Shown piece by piece: positions 58,475 to 64,000 of a stretch of DNA of 64,000 nt. The stretch is taken from NCBI RefSeq assembly GCF_002075085.1, contig NZ_LKAS01000001.1, positions 146,364 through 210,363 of the forward strand, in the 5' to 3' direction. The notes under the pieces are model-generated. The model had not been told where the DNA came from. It saw only the letters and a program-made list of their open reading frames with translations, and ran no database searches. The translations under genes and the position numbers were made by a program. How positions within the stretch are numbered: position 1 is the first letter of the stretch; each line of letters starts with the position of its first letter. The stretch is from a bacterium endosymbiont of Pedicinus badii. Lineage in GTDB: Bacteria > Pseudomonadota > Gammaproteobacteria > Enterobacterales > Enterobacteriaceae.

Positions 58475-59335
58475 CTACATATATATTTTTTTTTTAATCA
58501 ATTTTGAAATAATACTTGCTATTTTTTCTCTCATTTTTGTTCTATGCACAATCATATCTATAGCTCCTTTTTTAAGCAAAAATTCGCTTTTTTGAAAAAA
58601 ATCTGGTAATTTTGTTCTTACAGTTTGCTCTATTACTCTAGGACCGGCAAATCCTATTAAAGCTTCTGGTTCTGCAATATTTAAATCTCCTAAAGTAGCT
58701 AAACTAGCTGAAACTCCACCCATAGTTGGATTTGTTAAAACCGATATATAAGGTAATTTTTTTTTTTTCATTTTGGCAATTACTGCACTAGTTTTTGCCA
58801 TTTGCATTAAAGATATTAAAGATTCTTGAATTCTCGCTCCTCCACTAGAAGAAAAACATACAAAAGGACAATTTTCTTGTATTGATTTTTCTACAGCATT
58901 TTTAAATTTTTCTCCTACTAAAAAAGACATTGATCCTCCTATAAAAGAAAATTCAAATGCTGCTACAATAATTGGAATAGAAAAAAGTTTTCCCTGCATG
59001 ACTACTATAGCTTCTTTTTCTTTAGTTTTTCTTTGCGCTTCTTGTAGTCTTTCTTTATATTTTCTTAAATCTTTAAAGTTCAAAGAATCGATGGGAAGTA
59101 GATTTGAATCTATTTCTTTTTGATTTTCAGAATCTAAAAAATTTTTTATTCTTAATCTTGCACTAATTTTCATATGATATCCACATTTTGTGCAAACTCT
59201 TAAATTTTTTATTAATTCTGGAATATATAAAAACTCTTTACATTTTTCACATTTTTCCCATATTCCTTTTGGAATTTTTGATTTTTCTACTGGTATAGAA
59301 ACTGTTTTTTTTAAAATTTTTTTAATCCAATTCAT
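58475..59335 (-). CDS. accD: Acetyl-CoA carboxylase carboxyltransferase subunit beta
   Basis: Forms the carboxyltransferase with AccA, making malonyl-CoA for fatty acids. It has 286 residues (E. coli 304). The N-terminal zinc ribbon uses C29, C32, C48 and C51. [27 protein letters not shown] and [13 protein letters not shown] line the CoA site. The C-terminal tail is shortened. Confidence 0.95.
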   Translation of the reverse strand: MNWIKKILKKTVSIPVEKSKIPKGIWEKCEKCKEFLYIPELIKNLRVCTKCGYHMKISARLRIKNFLDSENQKEIDSNLLPIDSLNFKDLRKYKERLQEAQRKTKEKEAIVVMQGKLFSIPIIVAAFEFSFIGGSMSFLVGEKFKNAVEKSIQENCPFVCFSSSGGARIQESLISLMQMAKTSAVIAKMKKKKLPYISVLTNPTMGGVSASLATLGDLNIAEPEALIGFAGPRVIEQTVRTKLPDFFQKSEFLLKKGAIDMIVHRTKMREKIASIISKLIKKKIYM

Positions 59336-59346
59336 ATGAAAAAATT

Positions 59347-60096
59347 TTACAAAAATATTTTTTTTGGATAATTGATCTTCGTTAAAAATAGTCCATTAGA
59401 AGGAGCTGTAAAACTTGCAAAATTTCTATTTTTTTTAAGTAAAATTTCTAATATCCATCCTATTTTTTTTTTTCCTGTTCCTACACTGATTAGACTGCCA
59501 ATTATATTTCTAACCATTTTGTACAAAAATGAATTAGCTACGATTTCAAATATAATATAATTATTTTTTCTAAATATTCTAATTTTATAAATTTTTCTTA
59601 TAGAACTTTTTGATTGGCATTTTCTACTTCTAAAAGTAGAAAAATCTTTTTCTCCTATTAAATAATTTGATGCTATTTGCATGTTTTTTTCATTTAATGG
59701 AATTTTATAGTATGTTACAAAATTTCTTAGTAATGCAAATTCTTCAGGTCCATTATACAGTATATAATGATATTTTCTAGATATTGCGCTGTATCTGGCA
59801 TGAAAATTTTCGTTTACATAGAGCATATTTTTTATGCGAATACTTTTTGGAAGATAACTGTTTGTTCCTTTTATCCAAGCACTATAAGGAATATTTTTAG
59901 TAGTGTCGAAATGCACTACTTGCCCTATTGCATGTACTCCAGAATCTGTTCTTCCACCACAAAAAGTGCTGACTTTTTCTTTCGCAATTTTTCTTAAAGC
60001 GATTTCTAAATTTTCTTGTATGCTTGGAAAAGAATTTTGATTTTGCCAACCAAAATAGCTACTTCCTTCATACTCAATTAATAAAGCTATTCTCAT
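59347..60096 (-). CDS. truA: tRNA pseudouridine synthase A
   Basis: Makes pseudouridine at positions 38-40 of tRNA anticodon stems. It has 249 residues (E. coli 270). The catalytic aspartate is D51 in [32 protein letters not shown] is conserved. It lies 11 bases upstream of accD; the E. coli gene dedA between them is absent. Confidence 0.94.
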   Translation of the reverse strand: MRIALLIEYEGSSYFGWQNQNSFPSIQENLEIALRKIAKEKVSTFCGGRTDSGVHAIGQVVHFDTTKNIPYSAWIKGTNSYLPKSIRIKNMLYVNENFHARYSAISRKYHYILYNGPEEFALLRNFVTYYKIPLNEKNMQIASNYLIGEKDFSTFRSRKCQSKSSIRKIYKIRIFRKNNYIIFEIVANSFLYKMVRNIIGSLISVGTGKKKIGWILEILLKKNRNFASFTAPSNGLFLTKINYPKKIFL

Positions 60097-60105
60097 TAAT
60101 AAAAT

Positions 60106-61209
60106 CTATGAAAAACCTAAATTAGAAAGTTGTTGTTTGTATCTAAAATTTTTAGTATCTATTTTAATTGAAGAAAATTCTCTTCTATTCGTATACTTAT
60201 TTCTAATTTTAAAAAAATCTTCTTTAGCATTATTCCTAAAAAATAAGCTGTATTTTTCAACATTACAAAAAACTCTAATAATTTTACCAATTTTTTCTTC
60301 TGAAATACTGTATTTTTCTGGTATTTTAAATCTAAAAATTGGTTTATTAGGAAAAAGAATTTTATCAAATTTTTTTTTTATTTTCAAAAATTTGCAGTAT
60401 TTTTTGTATATTAAAAAAGTACCATTTAGTCTTCCTTCTAATGAATATCCAGCAATATGAGGAGTACCTATATCTATTAAAGAAAAAAGAGAAGAAGAAA
60501 ATTTTGGTTCGTTTTCCCAAACATCTAATGCTACTTTTATTTCTTTTTTTTCTTTTAAAATTTTAAGTAATCCCAAATTATCTACCACTGCTCCTCTAGA
60601 AGTATTAATAAGAATGCAATTCTTTTTTAGAGATGACAAAAAATTGTAGTCTATTAAATGCCAAGTAGAATGTTTACAATGTTTTGTTAAGGGAACATGC
60701 AAAGTGATTATATCAGCAGATTTAGCAACTTCTTTTAAATTTTTACAGTTTTTTTGATTTTTTACAAATGGATCATAAAAAATTGTATTAATTTGCATTT
60801 TTTTTAGTATTTTAAATAGTAAAGATCCTATACTTCCCATTCCAATAATTCCAACTACTTTATCTTTTAAAAAAAAATTGTATTTTTTCGCAAAAAAATA
60901 CATGCAAGAGATAACATATTCTACAACTGATCTAGAATTACAACCTTTTGCAAAAGAAAATTTGATTTTTGAATTTTTTAGATATTTTGTATCGACATGA
61001 TCTATTCCAGAAGTTGCACTTCCTACAAATTTTACTTTAGTGTTTTGTAGGCTATTTTTTCTTATTTTTATAGAAGACCTAATAATTAAAGCATCAGAAT
61101 GAGATAGTACAAATTTTTTAAATATTCTTTTTTTAATAATATTTACTTTTCCTACACTAGAAAATATATTTTTTCCAAAATATACGTTTTCATCTATTAA
61201 AATATTCAA
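60106..61209 (-). CDS. pdxB: Erythronate-4-phosphate dehydrogenase (TTG start)
   Basis: Second step of the DXP-dependent vitamin B6 pathway, 367 residues (E. coli 378). I chose the TTG at 61209: it gives MNILIDEN, matching E. coli MKILVDEN, and sits 5 bases after a perfect ggagg. An upstream TTG at 61221 overlaps that ribosome site and is unlikely. The NAD site GIIGMGSIGSLL, NTSRGAVVDN, DVWENEP and TPHIAGYSLEG are present. Near other cofactor genes (folC, aroC). Confidence 0.92.
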   Translation of the reverse strand: MNILIDENVYFGKNIFSSVGKVNIIKKRIFKKFVLSHSDALIIRSSIKIRKNSLQNTKVKFVGSATSGIDHVDTKYLKNSKIKFSFAKGCNSRSVVEYVISCMYFFAKKYNFFLKDKVVGIIGMGSIGSLLFKILKKMQINTIFYDPFVKNQKNCKNLKEVAKSADIITLHVPLTKHCKHSTWHLIDYNFLSSLKKNCILINTSRGAVVDNLGLLKILKEKKEIKVALDVWENEPKFSSSLFSLIDIGTPHIAGYSLEGRLNGTFLIYKKYCKFLKIKKKFDKILFPNKPIFRFKIPEKYSISEEKIGKIIRVFCNVEKYSLFFRNNAKEDFFKIRNKYTNRREFSSIKIDTKNFRYKQQLSNLGFS

Positions 61210-61223
61210 ATATACCTCCAAAT

Positions 61224-62435
61224 TTAAAAAATTTTCTTTATGACCAAAGAAACATTTGTTCCTCCAAAACCAAAACTATTAGTCATAATAGTATTTAGTT
61301 TTTTTTTAGTATACTTTGTAATCAAATTCATTCCTTTTACATTAGAATCTACTTTTTCTATATTTATGCTAGGAGCAATAAAGTTATTTTCTAACATAAG
61401 AAGACTAAAAATTATTTCATGAACTCCAGAGGCTCCTAAAGAATGTCCAGTCATAGATTTAGTAGAGGAAAAACAAGGATGTTTTTCACCAAATGTTTCT
61501 TTAATAGCTAGTAATTCTTTTATATCTCCTATTTTTGTTGATGTTCCATGAACATTAATATAGTCAATAGGAGAATCTATATCTTTTATTGCATTTTTCA
61601 TGCATCTTATAGCTCCTTCTCCAGAAGGTATAACCATATTAAATCCATCTGAATTAGCTCCGTATCCAACAATTTCAGCATAAATATGAGCATTTCTTTT
61701 TATTGCATGCTGTAGCTCTTCTACGACTATTATTCCAGCTCCTCCAGATATTACAAATCCATCCCTATGCGCGTCGTAAGCTCTTGATGACTTTTCTGGA
61801 GTATGATTGTAATTTGTTGATAAGGCGCGCATAGCATCAAATTCACAAGCTATTTCCCAAGATAATTCTTCTCCTCCTCCAGCGAATACTAAGTCTTGTT
61901 TGCCAAATTGAATCATTTCAAATGCATTTCCTATACAATGAGCTGAAGTTGAACATGCAGAACTAATAGAATAACTAATTCCTTTAATTTTAAAAAATGT
62001 TCCTAAACAAGCAGATATTCCAGAATTCATAGATTTAGGAACCATATAAGGACCTACTCCTTTTAGTCCTTCAGACTTCATTTTACTAAATACTATAGAT
62101 TGATTTCTTGGAGAGCCTCCTCCTGATCCAATTATTAGTCCAGTTCTTTCATTTGAAATCATACTTTTCGTTAGATTTGAATCTGAGATTGCTTGTTGCA
62201 TGCAAATATAAGAGTATATAGAAGCATCATTCATAAATCTTCTCATTTTTCTATCTATATTTTCTGATACATCAATTTTTATATTACCCCAAACATGACT
62301 TTTCATTCCAGAATCTCTAAATTCTTCAGAAAAAGTAATTCCAGATTGACCTTTTTTTAGAGAGTATAGAACTTCTTTTTTACTACTACCTATACTAGAT
62401 AGAATTCCTATACCAGTTATTACAGCCCTTTTCAT
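61224..62435 (-). CDS. fabB: 3-oxoacyl-ACP synthase I
   Basis: Condensing enzyme of fatty acid elongation, needed for unsaturated chains. It has 403 residues (E. coli 406). The catalytic triad is C161 (SSACSTSAH), H296 (VHGTST) and H331 (MTGHSLGASG), with K326. The ATG at 62435 has an aagagg ribosome site at proper distance and gives MKRAVITGIG as in E. coli; the frame extends 15 codons further up without family match. Confidence 0.96.
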   Translation of the reverse strand: MKRAVITGIGILSSIGSSKKEVLYSLKKGQSGITFSEEFRDSGMKSHVWGNIKIDVSENIDRKMRRFMNDASIYSYICMQQAISDSNLTKSMISNERTGLIIGSGGGSPRNQSIVFSKMKSEGLKGVGPYMVPKSMNSGISACLGTFFKIKGISYSISSACSTSAHCIGNAFEMIQFGKQDLVFAGGGEELSWEIACEFDAMRALSTNYNHTPEKSSRAYDAHRDGFVISGGAGIIVVEELQHAIKRNAHIYAEIVGYGANSDGFNMVIPSGEGAIRCMKNAIKDIDSPIDYINVHGTSTKIGDIKELLAIKETFGEKHPCFSSTKSMTGHSLGASGVHEIIFSLLMLENNFIAPSINIEKVDSNVKGMNLITKYTKKKLNTIMTNSFGFGGTNVSLVIKKIF

Positions 62436-62501
62436 GTATAACCTCTTATAAAAATTAGTAGAAGAAAAATTAATTTGCATTCTAAAAAAAATTATAAAAA
62501 A

Positions 62502-63566
62502 CTAAAAAACTTTTAATTTTTTGAAAAAAATTTCGTGGCATTGCGAGATATTTCTTAAATAATGATCCATAAGAACAATAGAAACCATAGATTCAACTAT
62601 AGGCATGGCTCTAATACCTAAACAAGTATCGTGTCTTCCTTTAACTATAATAGTTTTTTTTCTATTTTTTTCGTCTACAGTATCTATTGGAATTTCTATA
62701 CTAGAGGTAGGTTTTATAGCTGCGTGCAAAATAATTTTTTGTCCAGTACTAATACCTCCAATAATTCCTCCAGAATGATTACTTAAAAATCCTGATTTGC
62801 TAATTGGATCTCTATTTTTATCTCCTTTTTGTTCTACTACAGAAAATCCATCTCCGACTTCTACTCCTTTAACAGCATTTATAGTCATGATAGCATGAGA
62901 TAGATCAGCATCTAATTTATCAAAAATTGGTTCTCCTAATCCTATTGGTACATTTTTTATGCAAACAGTAATTTTTGATCCAATAGAATTTTTTGATTTT
63001 TGGATTTTTTCTAGAAGATTTGCAATTTTTACGTTTTCTATATCTTTTATTTGATAAGAATTTTTTATTCTACACTGTAATCTACCGATTTTTGAAACAT
63101 AAGAAGAAATTTTTATTCCACATTTTTCGAATAAATATTTTTTTGCTATACTTCCTGCAGCAACTCTAATAACAGTTTCTCTAGCAGAAGCTCTTCCTCC
63201 TCCTCTATAGTCTCTAATACCGTACTTATTTTTATAAGAAAAATCTGCATGACCAGGTCTATAAATGTTTTTATATTTTTGATAGTCTTTGCTTTTAAAG
63301 TTTTTATTTTTTATAAATATTCCTATACTGGCTCCCGTAGTTTGTCCTTTAAATATTCCAGAAACAATTTTTATTTTGTCTTCTTCAATTCTTTTTGTAG
63401 TATATTCAGAAAATCCAGATTTTCTTCTATTTATCTCTTTTTGTATGTATTTTTCTGAAATAGAAAATTTTGGAGGCATACCATCAATTACAGCTCCTAT
63501 AAGTGATCCATGTGATTCTCCAAAAGTAGTTACTTTAAATAATTTACCTATACTATTTCCTGGCAT
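62502..63566 (-). CDS. aroC: Chorismate synthase
   Basis: Last step of the shikimate pathway, giving chorismate for aromatic amino acids, folate (via pabB here) and ubiquinone. It has 354 residues (E. coli 361). The start MPGNSIGKLFKVTTFGESHG, RPGHADFSY and YRGGGRASARETVIRVAAG are intact. It starts 4 bases after the prmB stop, the E. coli order. Confidence 0.96.
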   Translation of the reverse strand: MPGNSIGKLFKVTTFGESHGSLIGAVIDGMPPKFSISEKYIQKEINRRKSGFSEYTTKRIEEDKIKIVSGIFKGQTTGASIGIFIKNKNFKSKDYQKYKNIYRPGHADFSYKNKYGIRDYRGGGRASARETVIRVAAGSIAKKYLFEKCGIKISSYVSKIGRLQCRIKNSYQIKDIENVKIANLLEKIQKSKNSIGSKITVCIKNVPIGLGEPIFDKLDADLSHAIMTINAVKGVEVGDGFSVVEQKGDKNRDPISKSGFLSNHSGGIIGGISTGQKIILHAAIKPTSSIEIPIDTVDEKNRKKTIIVKGRHDTCLGIRAMPIVESMVSIVLMDHYLRNISQCHEIFFKKLKVF

Positions 63567-63570
63567 ATGA

Positions 63571-64000
63571 CTAATTTTTAAATTGTTTTTTAATTTGTTG
63601 TTTTGTTAAAATAAATACTCCTTTCCCCCCTTTTTTTAAGGGTGTCCAAAAAAAAGAAATTTTAGGATACTGAGAAATTAAGTATTTCATTCTATTTCCA
63701 ACTTCGCAAACTAAAATTCCATTAGAATTTAAGTATCTGTATGATAAAGATAAAATTTTTTTTATATAGAAGTTACCATCTTTTTCTCCATATAAGGCAA
63801 TATTTGGTTCTTTTTTATACTCATTAGGAAGATGCAAAATTTCTTTTTTACTGACATAAGGAGGATTTGAAATTATCAAGTCGTATTTATCAAAAATTAT
63901 ATTTTTAAATAAGTTAGAAAAAATTAAATTTACTCTATTATGCAAATTATACATATTAATATTTTTTTCAGCTACATTAAGTGCTTTTATAGAAATATCG
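63571..64000 (-). CDS. prmB: Ribosomal protein L3 glutamine methyltransferase, C-terminal part
   Basis: The frame is open to the right edge, so the gene starts outside the window; about 142 C-terminal residues are seen. The visible part begins within DISIKALNVAEKNI, the SAM-binding acidic loop, and contains the catalytic NPPY motif (ISNPPYVSK). It methylates the glutamine side chain of L3 in E. coli. Adjacent aroC confirms prmB over prmC. The ATG at 63954 is internal. Confidence 0.93.
   Translation of the reverse strand, partial: DISIKALNVAEKNINMYNLHNRVNLIFSNLFKNIIFDKYDLIISNPPYVSKKEILHLPNEYKKEPNIALYGEKDGNFYIKKILSLSYRYLNSNGILVCEVGNRMKYLISQYPKISFFWTPLKKGGKGVFILTKQQIKKQFKN

Noticed and set aside
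1..64000. Insertion sequences, phage genes, CRISPR arrays and toxin-antitoxin pairs
   Set aside because: No repeats of suitable size, transposase motifs or short paired foreign genes were found on either strand.

Overview
This window comes from a strongly reduced, AT-rich gammaproteobacterial genome of the Enterobacterales type, most likely an obligate insect symbiont. By eye G+C is roughly a quarter, proteins are loaded with Lys/Ile/Asn/Phe, and genes are packed end to end. No gap longer than 300 bases lacks a gene. There are no insertion sequences, prophage genes, CRISPR arrays or obvious pseudogenes. NuoCD is a single fused protein, as in enteric bacteria, and gene order follows the E. coli K-12 map from about 26 to 53 min with most intervening genes deleted. 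I identified genes by comparison with remembered E. coli proteins, not by database search. I cannot name the species.

Layout. 1-4165: end of a K+/H+ antiporter (cvrA), alanine racemase (dadX), division-site genes minCDE and the t6A factor tsaB. 4183-8195: pabB and a complete mannose/glucose PTS permease manXYZ, closed by a two-way terminator shared with cspC. 8238-13099: cspC, htpX and a two-gene phosphorelay, a hybrid sensor kinase and a NarL-type regulator, which is the least expected item here. 13112-24986: zwf, pykA, an Nramp metal transporter, mepM, ruvC, yebC, aspS, argS, murJ. 25035-25350: three tRNA genes (Ser-GGA, Ser-CGA, Asn-GUU), none with an encoded CCA end. 25360-38287: gnd, dcd, metG, folE, rplY, an OmpC-type porin, gyrA, ubiG, nrdAB. 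38289-52788: a full 13-gene nuo operon for complex I. 52860-64000: ackA-pta, ubiX, cvpA, folC, accD, truA, pdxB, fabB, aroC and the C-terminal part of prmB.

How it fits together. Sugar enters through the porin and ManXYZ as a sugar phosphate. It feeds the oxidative pentose phosphate branch (zwf, gnd) and lower glycolysis (pykA), and Pta-AckA yields ATP and acetate. Complex I passes electrons to ubiquinone, for which ubiX and ubiG are present. AccD and FabB support lipid synthesis; DadX, MurJ and MepM support a real peptidoglycan wall; MinCDE places the septum. Folate genes (pabB, folE, folC), aroC and pdxB point to B-vitamin and aromatic synthesis, in keeping with a nutritional symbiont, though that is inference.

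The window is mostly ordinary symbiont housekeeping. The items most worth checking are the phosphorelay pair with a large periplasmic sensor, the Nramp transporter that resembles non-enteric forms, the tRNA genes without CCA, the diverged porin, and ruvC without neighbouring ruvAB.
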